Below are positions 1 to 11,628 of a DNA stretch of 64,000 nucleotides, piece after piece. The notes below the pieces were generated by a model, which saw only the letters and a list, made by a program, of their open reading frames with translations, searched no databases and had not been told where the DNA came from. The position numbers were made by a program, and so were the translations under genes. The DNA lies in assembly GCA_000733355.1 (NCBI GenBank), contig JNVV01000014.1, positions 124,001-188,000 on the forward strand, in the 5' to 3' direction. The DNA is from Falciphora oryzae (lineage: Eukaryota > Ascomycota > Sordariomycetes > Magnaporthales > Magnaporthaceae). The number at the start of each line of letters is the position of its first letter. Position 1 is the first letter of the stretch.

Positions 1-2792
1 ATGAGACCTGGGTGCCGCTGATAGAGAAGGCGTACGCCAAGGCCCACGGTGATTACGCTTCGCTGATCGGCGGCTGGATTGGCGAGGGGCTGGAGGACCT
101 GACTGGTGGTGTCACCACCGATCTGCTGTCGTCGGACATCCTCGACACCGACGAATTCTGGGACAATGATCTCAGCAAGGTCAACCAGGAGTTCCTGTTC
201 GGTTGTTCGACTGGCCTGCTCGACGGTGGCCACGGCAACAGGGATGGAATTCAGGAGCGCCACGCCTACAATGTCGTCGAGACGCGGACGCTCAAGAACG
301 GCACCCGGCTTGTTAAGCTAAGGTAAGCGACCCCTCATCTCTTTCCGCGGTGTTGTCGGTCCAATTCCCGCCGCTGCGCCACACGACGCAGCAACAGGGA
401 GAGAAGACCCGACCCCCCTTGACTGCCGCTAATGCAGAAAATGATCGACAGAAACCCCTGGGCTGCCAAAAAGCGAGGCATCTGGGAGGGCGCGTACTCG
501 GACGGGTCCAAGGAGTGGAATGAGCAAGAGGTGCAGCAGGAGCTGAAGCACTCATTCGGGAGCGACTCGGTCTTCTGGATCACGTACGATGACATGCTGC
601 GCAAGTTCCAGCACATCGACCGCACCCGCCTCTTCCGCGAAGACGGGTGGCACTGCTCCCAGCGCTGGATCGGCGTCGACGTGCCCTGGCGCGCGCAGTG
701 GCACGAAAAGTTCCACGTGCGCCTGACAAAAGACTCGCCCCTGGTCCTCGTGCTCTCGCAGCTCGACGACCGCTACTTCAAGGGCCTCGAGGGCCAGTAC
801 ACCTTCGAGCTGCACTTCCGCGTCCACGAGCAAGGGAAGCCCGACCCGGAGGACTACGTCGTGCGCTCGCACGCAAACTACCTGATGGAACGCTCCGTCG
901 GCGTCGAGATTCCCGACATGGCCGCGGGCAACTACTCCATCTGGATCTCGGTGCGGGCGGACCGCAACTGGGCGACGCGCGAGAGCGTCGAGGCCGTCGT
1001 CAAGCGCGAGTGCCGCAACAAGGACGAGAACGAGAAGCTGGCGCAGGTCGGGCGCGCCTACGACCTGGCGCACGCAAAGGCGGCGCAGCACCTGGAGGAG
1101 GTGGCGCGCCGCCGCCGCGCCGCGGACCACTCCAAGGCAGCCGGCGAGCGCAAGGACGAGCGCCGCACGAACTGGAAGCGCCGCCGCATCAACAGGGAGA
1201 TCCAGCAGGCGCAGCAGGCCAAGAACCAGCGCAAGCGCGAGAGGCGCAAGGCGGAACGCAAGGCGGCAGCCGAGAAGGCCGCCGAAGCGGCGGCTGCAGC
1301 AGCAACCAAGGCCATTGAGGAAGCTGCTGCTGCTGAAAAGAAGGCCGCCGAAGACGAGGCCGCTGCGGACGCTGTTGAGACCACCGACGAGAAGCAAGCA
1401 TCCGAGCAAGTCGCTGACAAGGAGTCTTCGTCTCCCGATGAGTCCTCCAAAGGGCAAGATAAAGTGGAGCCCAAGGAAAAAGAAGAGAGCTCCACTCCGG
1501 CTTCGAATTCTGGCGCCGTCGTCAAAGAGAACAAGGAGGAGCAGAAAAATGCGTCCTCAACGGGCGGTTCCGACGACCAGACTAGCGAATCTGCCAAGAC
1601 GGAGCCGAAGCAGGATACCGCTGCCGCAACAGAAGTCGCCAAACCCGGAGAGCAAACCAATGATGCGAGGGAACCCACGGAGTCTGACCACAAGAATGAT
1701 GCTGAGTCCAAGGACGCGTCGAAAGGAAAGCCCACGCACATCGATGTACCGCCCCACGCGGACCCAACACAGACAGACAAGACCGGGGAGGAGGGCGAGA
1801 CCAGCAGCGCCGCCTCAACCGCCTCCAACACCCCACGAGACACTCCGCTCGACACGCCCCAGAGCGAAAAGGCCGACGCCGACAAGCCCAGCAGCGGCGA
1901 CAGCAACAGCAAGGATGACAAGGTGCCCGTGCCCCCCGTCGAGGGCGGCCCTCCCCCACCGGCCCTGCCCGTGATCTGCCAGTACCACAAAGACCAGGAA
2001 GAGGCGGCGCAGCGGCGCATGGAGGCCGCGAAGGAGGAGCAGCAACGCCAACAAGAGGAAGCGCAGCGCCAGCAAGAAGAGCAGCAGTGCCAGCAGCGGG
2101 CCCAGCCGCCGGCGGAGCCGACCTGCTCGGAGGACGACTCATCCGACAGCCCCGTGTCTGACTGGGAGCAGCTGTTCGACTCGGAGGACGACGACCAGGC
2201 CAAGGAGCCGCTGCGCCAGAAAGCCGCCGCAAAAGCCGCGGCCACGGCTGCCAACGGCGGCGTCGCAGTCGGCGACGACCATGACGAAACCGAGGACGAG
2301 TCACGCCCGGAGCCGTGGAACGCCGTGTGCGTCGCCGGGTTCCGCGTCTACAGCCGCGATGAGGCGCTCGAGCTGCGCGTCGTCATGGAGGGCGAGGCGC
2401 TCGAGGAGGGGGGCATGGGCGAGAAGGGCGCGGCCAACCTCGACGACGCGCAGGCCAACGCCGGCGGCGAGAGGGAGAAGAAGGACGAGGCGGCGGACGA
2501 GGAGAAAAGGGCCGAGGAGAAGAAGGGTGGTGACGAGGGCAAGAGAGACGTGGCCCCCGAGGCCAAGGATGACGCCGGCTACGAGGCCGACAAGGACGAG
2601 GAGAAGACGAAGGCCAGCGGCGACGCCAAGGCCGACAGCAACACCGAGGGCTTCGCGCCATACCAGACCATCGTCAGCAAGGGCGGCGACGAGTTTGAAA
2701 AGGCGTCGGCCCCGGTGGTCGTCGTTGATGAGGAGAAGGAGAAGGGGCCAAAGAAGGAGGAGGCGCCAAAGGAGAAGACCAGCGACGCCTAG
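1..2792 (+). CDS. Calpain-like cysteine protease (5' end outside window)
   Basis: Spliced as <1..322 and 452..2792; the open frame runs off the left edge. The window begins inside the C2-family protease domain ([18 protein letters not shown]). The active-site His is in [12 protein letters not shown] and the active-site Asn in LRNPW, which is created exactly by joining the two exons across the 129-bp intron. The catalytic Cys lies upstream of the window. A calpain beta-sandwich domain follows (about 640-990). The last 550 or so residues are a very charged Lys/Glu/Ala-rich, probably coiled-coil and disordered tail with Gln-rich patches. The family cleaves proteins in the cytosol, usually in a calcium- or signal-dependent manner. 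I cannot tell which fungal calpain this is. The tail is unusually long for a calpain and is the least certain part functionally. Confidence 0.88.
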
Positions 2793-4084
2793 GTGAACGC
2801 TTGCCCCGTCACTCTTCTGTTGCTGGGCTGCTGGGCCAGGAGAAGAGGATTACGTTTTCGAAGAATGCGAGATGGCACGAGTCCATCCTAGCCATTCTTC
2901 GAGCGCTCTTGCTGTGAACCGACAAGATGCGTCCCCCGTTGCTTTAAGAGCTTGTTCGCCACTCCGCTCAACTCCGAGTATCCTTTTCTCTAGTCAACCG
3001 CGTCTAAAGATGGAAGCAGTTTTTCTTTCAGTCTTTTTTTGTTAGCATGATATGAGGACATTTTACGGACGTAACGCAGGGAAGGGCTATGGCTGGCAAT
3101 GTAACTTATGGGAATACACGCAGGGATCACTATGGTTTTTGCACCGTTTGTTTAATCTGGTCTGCATTTTATCACGCCCATCTCAATAATTACTCATTCT
3201 GATCTTGGAACTTGGAAACTTGCTAGCCTAAAACAACGTTGAGATGTACCTTTTTTGATATTAGCTCTAGATCAACAAGTCATTCTTTCTCTTACCATCT
3301 ATCAGCAACGCTCTTTCACGAGGGGACGTATTAACTACGTGTAAATGATGCTGAATGTCAAGAGAGCCATACGTCGTTTTTTTTTTCTTGCCGGAGTGGA
3401 TTAGCAAAACATGGGGCAGATACACCTGCGTCAGGAGCAGTTGCACAAAGACTGTTGGCTAATAATTAACAAAATGCGAACCAGCCTGAAGCAAAAGACT
3501 GAATACGGACCAAAAGATGTAAATGACCAACTGGTCAGTATCGTTGGCACAGGGGCAATGTTGTTCTAATGGAGATGGGTTTCCAGCAAGGAGAATAAAT
3601 TATAACAAGTATAAGAAGAAAGTACGAAGAAAACGAAACAAAGAAAAGGAAGAAGGAAAGGAAATGGGAGAAAACCGCTCGACTTTCCACTTCGTCTCGT
3701 TGAAACACCGAACTCCCTGCGATCGTCCTGGAAAGGGAGGTTCCATGATAGGATCTGGACACACTTTCGGCAAAAGCACGGTGCCCCAACCGCGCAGGAA
3801 GGGGCAGTTCTAACCCTCAACCGTATTGAGCGACTGCAGGTAGACGACGCCTTCCAACCTCTCAGCACGGTAGGCGCGAGGCAGCAACCAGAAACCATGG
3901 ATTCCCGCCGCAACAACAGCGTAGTGCACAATCCTGGTAGATGCTCCTCCACCCCCCATCCCCCATCCAGGCCAACCCTACCGCGCCAGCCCTACCGCGC
4001 CAACCCGGCCGTGCCAACCTGCCAACTTCTATCCCACGTCTGCTAACCAGGCAGCTTGCTTTGGTGCATACGCGTTCCTTGGTC
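2793..4084. other. Gene-poor stretch after the calpain gene
   Basis: No convincing coding region. The first 900 bases are relatively AT-rich with T runs, as expected of a 3' UTR and terminator region. Near 3895 an 18-base string beginning CCATGGATTCCCGCC recurs at about 8191, upstream of the second transporter relic. Confidence 0.5.
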
Positions 4085-4650
4085 AATTTATCCTGCGCGC
4101 GGGACACCCAGAAAAGACCCACTCGGCTACGCGAGTCTCGGCCAGTTCCTCCGTGCTGGCCATCCTGAAAAGACCCCCTCCGCCGGAATTGGAATATTGA
4201 TCGTCTTGGTGGTTTTCATTGCCGCCTTTGCTTCGACGCGGGGGCCTTAGGTCTGGGCGGCGGTGGCAGAGCCGTGCCCGGCCACACATCGATCGTCCTG
4301 TTGCGCTAGCCCTGGCGATCATCACAGGCACCACCACCCTTATTGTCAACAAGACCCAATTGTTGTAGTTACGGGCTTGTCTTCGCAGGCTCATACGGTA
4401 ATTACTAGCACTGGCCACAGCGGCCGATTGGACCACCAACGCGGTAATTGCAGGTACGACTACTCTCATCGTCAGCAAGATCCAGTTCCTTTACGAGCTT
4501 GTCTTTGCCGGCTCGTGTGCCACCCCCGCGCTGGCGATGGCGGCGAACTGGAGCGTGAATGCGGTCATTGCCTGCACGATGACTCTCATCATGGCCAAGA
4601 TACAGTTTCTGTATGGATTCGTCTTTGCTGGAATGGACACGGGCGCTAAC
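4085..4650 (+). pseudogene. MFS sugar-transporter relic with a triplicated C-terminal segment
   Basis: Translation shows the C-terminal signature of fungal hexose transporters: PEKTPSAGIGILIVLVVFIA, then AFASTRGP, a TAG stop and VWAAVAEP, matching the usual AF..TWGP-VW...E.YP region. Next comes a segment like the family's ALATASNW...YGYVFAG block, present three times in tandem at about 4294-4397, 4398-4517 and 4518-4635 (period near 118 bp). Copy 3 reads ALAMAANWSVNAVIA ... FLYGFVFAG. Stops and frame changes make it non-functional. The N-terminal two thirds is absent here. Family assignment is good; the cause of the triplication is unknown. Confidence 0.68.
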
Positions 4651-5988
4651 TAGACTGTTAACACTACCTAATTATTGTTGCGTCCGCGTCCGCGGTTTAC
4701 CTGGGGCCCTTCGTCTGAGCGGTCCCTGCTGAGAACTCTGGCAGGAGGTAATTACTAGATGGGTACCTAGGTAGTTTGACGAGATCAATGGGAAGATTCG
4801 CCTATTTCCTATTTCCTTCCTATTTCCTTCCCCATATTTTCCCTACACATTTAAAACAGGCATTTTAATATAAAATAAAATAAAAATGAAACATAGAGCT
4901 TTCACAGGTCGGCCAGGGCGGCTGGTGGTCTCGCGCCCACGGCTTGTTCAAGGCTGAAAAGAAACTATGTTGGATTTCAAATCAGAACATCATAACTGGC
5001 CGCCCTTTCCGCCAAAAGCACTGGCTCTGTGCAGAGCCATTGGAGTCGAGATGTATGTAGTACGAGGCGAAGCTATCCGTCCCACTCCCGATTACGCGTT
5101 TTGATTTGTGCCCAATATGGCTGAACACTTTGCATGCATGTGGAAGTAATTAATCTATCATTCCCTGGCCCTAGACTGTCTTGTAAATCTCCGAGGTGCA
5201 GCAGCGGAGTGACAAAGTGCCGGGGCCCTTGGCGGCCATTGTCCGAAAACCTGGTCCGTCTCCGGTTTAGCCGGACCAGTCACAATCCGCCTCGCGTCTG
5301 TCCAGCCTCCGTTCTGTCGCGCGGCTGACATTCTTCTTCAACCGAACTCAAAGAAACGGGTTCCCACAGATTCCCGATAATATCCAGCGCTGCTTCCGTC
5401 CTAGAAACAGCTGACAGCTCGTAAGACGGCTAAGCACCCATACTGTCTTTCATATTAAATGTCTGACGCCAGGGCGGATAGGCGCAACTCGGCAGCAAGA
5501 TTTAACTTCTTTTTTCTGGCTTTATTCCGCTCACAACTCCGCCCACCTTTGCTCCGGAGACGCGCCAACGACACCATACAGCTACCCCGGTTTCCCCAGA
5601 CTCTCGGCTCCACGGCACTGTCGATAGATCCCAGCGCCCAAGTGAGGCCATGGGACCCATGATGGCGGTATCCGGGGCCGCGGATGATCTCGACGGCTAT
5701 TAACCGTGGCAAAGTGCGGCGCCGTCACCTGTCTTGCCCATGTGCTGCACCCTCGCTCGGCCATCCAGTCTATCTCAGATCTCCATGCTGCGAGATAGCC
5801 TGCCACAGGGCCTCGGTCTCTCGTTCCCCGAGCGGCGGCAAATCAAGGCGCGGCACGGTGGCGTGGGTCTTGGTTCTCTCTTTATCTTGTATTGCTGGCG
5901 CCCCTTGTCTTTCCCTCTTTTCCCTCGCCTTCCACCCCCAGCATCTAGGTTTGCCTCGCCGGTTTTGTCCGCATTCACGCTCCACGAG
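4651..5988. other. Intergenic, partly AT-rich; upstream of the dioxygenase
   Basis: Contains a palindromic GGTACCTAGGTAG string near 4760, a pyrimidine-rich then A/T-rich tract at about 4800-4900, and no supported gene. The CT-rich 5860-5980 stretch directly before the dioxygenase ATG looks like a fungal core promoter and 5' UTR. Confidence 0.5.
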
Positions 5989-7482
5989 ATGGGATTCAAG
6001 ATCGCCTTCCCTTTGGCCGCGGCTATAGCCACGCTGCCTTTGGCCTTTGCGCACCCCCACGGCGTGGCCGAGCCAGAGTTCCAGCACAACGCCCGGCCGC
6101 TCTACGAGCGCTCCCTTGACCACTGCGAGGGCCAGTTCGCCGAGCCTGAGTTCGTCAAAAGGACCATCGACCGCTACAGCGATGAGTACGGCAGGTTGCG
6201 CAGGGCGCTTGGCTTCGAGCCTGAGGGCAGGTGCGGACCTCTAGAGTTCACCCTCGCAGGACCCTTTTTTCCTGGTTCGGGTAGCTGACTGGGCTGCCTG
6301 GCAGCCCCCATCTCTCCAAGCGCGACTACATCTCCGTCTCGAGGATCGACCACAAGAGCAAGAAGCCCGTCAGCAAGGGGATGAACCTGGCTTCTTTGTT
6401 CACCGACTACGGGGCGTGCATGCTCATGCCGGCCGTCGACCAGGGGCCTCTTTGTGCGCCATCCCATCCCGGGGAGAAGAACAAGAGGGGAGCTACTTTC
6501 CCGGGCTAGCGCATTCGCTGACAGGTGGTGAAACATACACAGACGTTAAGGGCGAGGAAATTCGAAAGAACATCACCAACGGCGAGAAGGGCATTCCCCT
6601 GACCCTCGCCATCCAGGTTGTCGACTACCAGACCTGCAAGGTCGTCCCGAATGCCTACGTGGATATTTGGAGCTCCAACTCCACTGTACGAACGGGCTCT
6701 TCACCGTCCCATGTGCGAATCTACGAGGCAGGGTCTACACCTCTAACCACACCCAATTTTGTATTCACAGGGCATCTATGTCGGAGTCCAGGGCTACCCC
6801 GGCATGGGTGATCCCAACGACGCCTCGATCCTCAAGGGCACCACTCTGCGTGGAATCCAGCCCACCGACGAGGCAGGCATCGCCTCCTTTGACTCGCTGA
6901 TGCCCGGCCACTATGAGGGCCGCGCCACCCACATCCACGGTGAGTCCATCGGTGCATATTTACCCTGGAGACAGCCATACAACAGACCTCGCTGACACCT
7001 CCTTCCCTTCCCTTCTAGCCATCGTCTACCTCGGCGCCACCAAGCTGGCCAACAACACCCTCAGCGGCGGCCGCGCGGCGCACGTCGGGCAGCTGTACTT
7101 TGACCAGTCTTTGGTGACGGCCACGAACCAGGTCTTCCCCTACAGCACCAACAGGATGGCCCAGACCCTCAACATTCGCGACTTCCTCTTCATGATGGGC
7201 GCCAACGGTGACGATCCGATCGTCCGGTACGCCCTCGTGGGGAACAAGCTCGAGGACGGCATCTTTGCCTGGATGCGCTTCGGGCTCCGCCAGAACGCGA
7301 ACATGCCCGTCAACCCTGCCGCCTTTTGGACGCCTAACGGTGGAAAAATGAACCCGTCTGGCCCGGTACGGAAGCCTGGCGGTGGCCAGTGGCCGCCCCG
7401 CAACAAGGCCCGTGACTCTGCTGAGCCCGGGGTTGATAAGAGAGATGATGCATCCGATGCCGCCTGCGCCGATGAGGTGTGA
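5989..7482 (+). CDS. Secreted intradiol ring-cleavage dioxygenase
   Basis: Five exons: 5989..6230, 6305..6453, 6543..6685, 6771..6939 and 7019..7482, giving 388 aa. All four introns (74-89 bp) have GT-AG ends and keep frame. Residues 1-21 or so form a signal peptide (MGFKIAFPLAAAIATLPLAFA). The Fe(III) ligand pattern of the family is visible: Tyr in QGPLYVKGE (rebuilt across an intron), Tyr in GHYEGRATHIH, and the two His of that HIH. The family opens catechol-type rings between the two hydroxyls; the extracellular fungal branch is thought to act on lignin- or plant-derived aromatics. The start was chosen because the signal peptide follows it directly. The C-terminus is a charged, low-complexity extension. 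It lies between two transporter relics; no operon-like partner is seen. Confidence 0.92.
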
Positions 7483-8403
7483 GGTCGGATCGCGGTCTAG
7501 GTCTTCCTGCTTCCCTTGCTGAGCTCGCTTGTGGAGTCATCACCTTTTTATTTTAGGCCTGGCTGGTGCCAAAGCAAACTGGAAACCGTTCGGGCATATG
7601 CGCTTATGGTAGCGGACACAAGCCAAACATAGGACGATGGAGGTTCCTGTAACGTGTCGCGGTTGTAGAGCGCATGCGGCAGGCCTGCTGGGATCGATCT
7701 ATGACTCAAAGAATAAGATAGAGTGCTCTGCGTGGTAGTCAACCGTCCGGCTCTATATACACGAGCGTGCCAGAGCGGTAAGGTGCTGCCACAGGATAAT
7801 ACGGAGGTCTACAGCGTTTCCCGAGCATCTGTGACGATGGTGAGCTCCGCAACGACAAGAACAGTCCCCAGGTACCTGATTGAACGCCTTGGCACCTTGT
7901 AGAGCTCCGCTGTGTTTGTGGGATGGGGCGAGGGGGCCGGCCGAAGAAGGATAGGAAGACTGACAGGAAAAGGAACAGGTACGTGGCGCCCGTCCAAGGC
8001 ACCTCTGCCTCAATGGTGGATGAGGCGTGCCACCACCCGCACGAGGTTTGGCAGGCACCACCTCGAACTCGGCACCCACTAACGCATATTACAGTGCCTG
8101 ACGAGGGCTAGAAGTCCGCGTCGGGCTTGGCCAACTTAGCAGATCTGGGGGCAGCCCTCTCCTAGCAGGCGCTGCCAGCTTGCAATAACTCCCATGGATT
8201 CCCGCCGCAGCAGCGAAGCCGCCCGACCTACCCGCTCTTCATTGATCTTTTGGCGCCATGGCCATGTCCGCTCGGTTCCATACAGCGGCGTTGTCGCCAT
8301 AGCAGATTTCGTTCTTTTTGCCATCTTCTATCTTCTTCCCGCGTCATTCTCTGCATCGTTGTCGTCTCCATCGTTTCGTCGCGGCCTTCTCGGCAAGGTG
8401 CAG
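7483..8403. other. Intergenic between dioxygenase and transporter relic
   Basis: No supported coding region. The only notable piece is the string beginning CCATGGATTCCCGCC at about 8191, which also occurs near 3895. It may mark the former 5' end (an MDSRR start) of the transporter relic. Confidence 0.4.
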
Positions 8404-8900
8404 ATGCCCAACGGCCTCGCGGTTGCTGCGGCGATCATGTCGCCTTGGGCGGGTTGGTCCTCGGGTACTCCATGTATGTCACCCATCTCCTTTCCCTTGC
8501 CCATCTCCGTTCCTTTTGGCTAGCCTTTTCGTTTCAATACAGCGGCGTCATCGGAGGGTGTGTCGCCATGTCGGACTTCGTCAACCGCCTTTCGCCAGGC
8601 GGTTTCCTGCCCCTGGTCCGGGGTATCCTGATCTCGGCTTTCCCTCTTGGATGCCTCCTCGGCTGTCTTGTCACAGGTCGCATCGCCATCGAGGCCTCCA
8701 CCGCCTTCCACTGGCCGCAGCTCATGTCTGGCAAGCTTTTGGAGGGGATCGCTCCGCAGCTCTCGGCAACTTGGCTCGGATGCCCCCTTTCCTCCTGCTC
8801 CCCTAACTACAGGGGCAGCGCTCACCATGTATTCACATTTGGAATAATGCAAGCAGTCATCATGGCGTGTAGTCCAATTAAGGAACTGGCGTCGCCGCTG
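8404..8900 (+). pseudogene. MFS sugar-transporter relic (N-terminal part)
   Basis: The N-terminal hexose-transporter pattern is recognisable but broken. MPNGLAVAAAI is followed by a frame change at about 8437, then VALGGLVLGYS, an intact-looking 69-bp intron (8474..8542, GTATGT to ACAG), and GVIGGCVAMSDFVNR plus ILISAFPLGCLLGCLVTGRI. This matches the family's G..FGYD-GVISG...M..F and the start of helices 1-2. Only scraps of helices 4-6 follow (GKLLEGIAPQLSATWLG). The preserved intron argues against a retrocopy. It is the complementary half of what survives at 4085-4650, though in the wrong order to be one gene. Confidence 0.62.
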
Positions 8901-9166
8901 CCGTGGGGCTCCGGAGCCCGTTTTGGTCCGATCCGACAAGGCGGGGAGATATTAATAGGCCGCCAGCTGGATCCGAGCATCGTTGGGTGTGTTTACTATC
9001 CTTGGGGTGGCGCCCTTGATGGCCCTTGCCAAATGTCGGGGCATGCCTGCCAGTCTTGTCTAGGCTCGGCTGAGAGTTGGCACGGACGAGATCCTGATCA
9101 GATGTCCCTCCCATTGGAGAGGCGGACAAGGGGAAGCCGTGTCGTGAGTCTGAAAACCCGACGCAT

Positions 9167-9205
<39 letters not shown>

Positions 9206-9702
9206 ACAGGATCGGATGGCAACATCGAATTAATTTCGCTTTCCCTGCGACTCTAGATACAATCCAGGCTACGTATCATCTCCAGCTTGTAACGCCAAAA
9301 ACGGCAAGGAGATTGGGGAGGAAAGAGAAGAACCCTGACCGGTTTCCAATAGATTCCCATGCAAACGCGTGAAAGCAACAGTGCTGGCACTGACCTGCGT
9401 GGCAAGAAAGGAAAACAAGACCATGAGACAATGCTTGAAAGCATGCTAGATGGGCGACTGCTGAAAGTACACGCCTCAACCCTGGTTCGGTTCTTCGGTC
9501 TGCATGGCATGTGGTTGCCCACGCCTTTTGTATATACCGTGCTAGACCGGCGCGGGGTTGTAGAGAAAGCCAGTGGGGAGATATCCCTGGTAGCAAGGGA
9601 CAGAGAGGCGCCAAGTACAAAGGAACGGCGAAAGAAAATCGGCTAGGCGAGAAGACAAAGAAACCCAAAACTCCTAAACAAAGCGAAGATGTACCTGGTA
9701 GC
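8901..9702. other. Intergenic with a long A tract
   Basis: No supported gene. It includes the 34-base A run at 9169-9202 and the probable 3' UTR and terminator of the minus-strand GH76 gene. Confidence 0.45.
9169..9202 (+). repeat. Poly(A) run, 34 bases
   Basis: Uninterrupted A tract seen directly. It lies 270 bases after the end of recognisable transporter homology. No target-site duplication was seen, so I treat it as a slippage tract rather than a retroposon tail. Confidence 0.9.
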
Positions 9703-11496
9703 TTAGCGATCCCAGCTCATCCATCCAAAGGTGGACGTGGCAGAGCCGAGCAGCAGCAGCGTCAGGATGCCGGCACCGGCACGGTCGCCCGTTGTGATCT
9801 CCTTGAAGGTGCGGTCCCTAGATGGGATGGTTCCAGCAAGGGGATCTCCGGCGCTGGTGCCGCCTGTCGAGTTTGTGACAGGAGCGGCCGCCTGGTCGAT
9901 CAACAGCGAGCTGACAGCGGCGAGGACGTTCATGCGCTCACCGGCGCCCGAGGTCTTGTCGATGGCGGGGTCGATGTACTCGCCACCTGTCCAGTAAAAG
10001 CCACAGGCGCGGCCAGTAGGGCCGCCGGTGCACTGCTTGACAGCCATCTCGGCCGACTTGCGAAGCACAGGGCGGATCTTTGGGGCGATGAAGGGCGCCA
10101 CTTGCGAGGCGACAGAGAGCCAACGGTGCACGTAGCCCTTGAAGGACAACATATCAGCTGTGCAGCCGCCCTTCTTTTGCTCGCAGGGCAGTTCGAACGC
10201 AGCGCCGTCAGCGAAGAAGTCGCGGAAGATGGAGTCGGTGAGCTTCTCGACCCGATCCTTCCAGATGGCGGCTCCGTCGGTCTGTTCAAGGCCACGGGCA
10301 CGTTAGTCGCTTGGTAGCTCGAAGCCAGAGGGTGGGGGAGCAGTCATGGTTAGAGCAACGTACGAAGTTGTACATGAAGGCGCAGCCCTCTAGGAGGACA
10401 GCGATGTTGTACGAGAACTGTGCCTTGTGGATGTCGGTGCAGTTGTTGTTGACGTGGCCACCGTCGTAGACCTTGTAGTTCTCGTGGTCGATGTAGTTGA
10501 CAGCCCAAAGCCAATCGAACGTTTTCTCGGCGTGCTCGGCGTACGTCTTGTTACCAGTGTACCTGGCTAGGCGGGCGCCGATGTTGAAGAAGCAGCCATT
10601 TGCAATGGCTGATCGAGGAGAGCAAGGGAATTGGTCAGCACTGCGATGCTCCATGGGCGCAAAGAGAGTGCCACCCCTGGCTCCTAGTCGGAGCTCAAGG
10701 GGCGGGATGGGAACATGTCGGGAGAATTTCTTACTGTTCTTGTAGTCGTATCCCGCATTGGTCGGAGGGACCTGCCAACGCATGCCTCCGTTGCACGTGT
10801 TATCGTGACGTTCTGGCGAGGCCTGTGTCGTCCACACGGCCTGGGCGAGTGCCAACCACTGTGGCTGGTCCTTGGGCGGGTCTGGGAATTTGTTCTCGGC
10901 AGCCAGCATGGCCGTCATGCCCCAGAAGCCCTGGTCGTCGTTGCCGAGAGAAGCCCTGTGCTTAGCAGGCTGGAAATCTCGGCCCTCGCCGACTTGGTTG
11001 AGAATGCCCTCGCTGATGATCTTGTTGTACTCGGTGTCGCCTGTTAGGTGCCAGTAGTCGATCATGGTGCCCATCAGCGCACCTCCCTGCCACCAGTAGT
11101 AGTCTCCCTTGTTCTCTGTCGGAGGCCCCGGCAGGATGCCGGGCTCTTGGCCGGTCTTGTTTCCAGGGTACATAAGCATCATGTCGTACGCTAGCGTCTT
11201 GGCCGATTGCTTGATTGCATCTGTCGGGTGCGCACAAAGAGTTCGGTGTTAGTCGACCGGACCACTGGTTTCTGGCATCGCTCTGCACGGCAGAACGGTG
11301 GTGGCTGCCCCGGGTCTTGCGCCGTCGGAAGCCCCCCACGATGGAGCCCCATCGAAGCAGGCCGTCTGGGAAGCGTTTCCATGTCTCGAAACGTACCAAC
11401 TGTGTCTATTTTGTAAAACTGAGCACTCGCGGTCTGTAGCGACGCCGCGAGGAGCAGCGCCGCCGCGGCGCCTTGTGATAACCTTGAGCGACCCAT
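9703..11496 (-). CDS. GH76 mannan endo-1,6-alpha-mannosidase, DFG5/DCW1 type
   Basis: Minus strand, four exons: 11496..11397, 11220..10735, 10608..10364 and 10281..9703, giving 469 aa. The introns are GT-AG and the exon lengths keep frame. Signal peptide about 1-25 (MGRSRLSQGAAAALLLAASL), then the GH76 signatures: YKIDTVDAIKQSAKTLAYD, DYYWWQGGALMGTMIDYW and the catalytic Asp pair D128-D129 in GNDDQGFWG. YKNTIANGCFFN is rebuilt across intron 2. A hydrophobic C-terminus (AGAGILTLLLLG) suggests a GPI anchor. In yeasts this family links GPI glycoproteins to the cell-wall glucan and is needed for wall assembly. A TATA-like box lies 126 bases upstream. Family call is strong; substrate in this fungus is inferred. 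Confidence 0.93.
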
Positions 11497-11621
11497 GGTG
11501 ATCGGGTCTGGAGCGAGAGACAGCAAAGCGATTCGAAGCAAAAGCAAGAACGAGCAAGAGCGGTTGTCGGACGGGAGCGCGCGAGTCGGCCGGACTGGAA
11601 AGGGTGCCGCTGGTCGAAAAA

Positions 11622-11628
11622 TTATATA
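11622..11628 (-). promoter_or_regulatory. TATA-like box for the GH76 gene
   Basis: TATATAA on the minus strand, 126 bases before the chosen ATG. Position and sequence fit a core promoter; not otherwise supported. Confidence 0.45.

Noticed and set aside
1058..2254. 398-codon antisense ORF in the calpain tail
   Set aside because: Shadow of the biased Lys/Glu/Ala codons on the sense strand; Ser/Cys/Ala-rich nonsense product.
9169..9202. Poly(A) run read as the tail of a retroposed transporter copy
   Set aside because: The transporter relic upstream still holds a recognisable intron (8474-8542) and no target-site duplication was seen, so retroposition does not fit.
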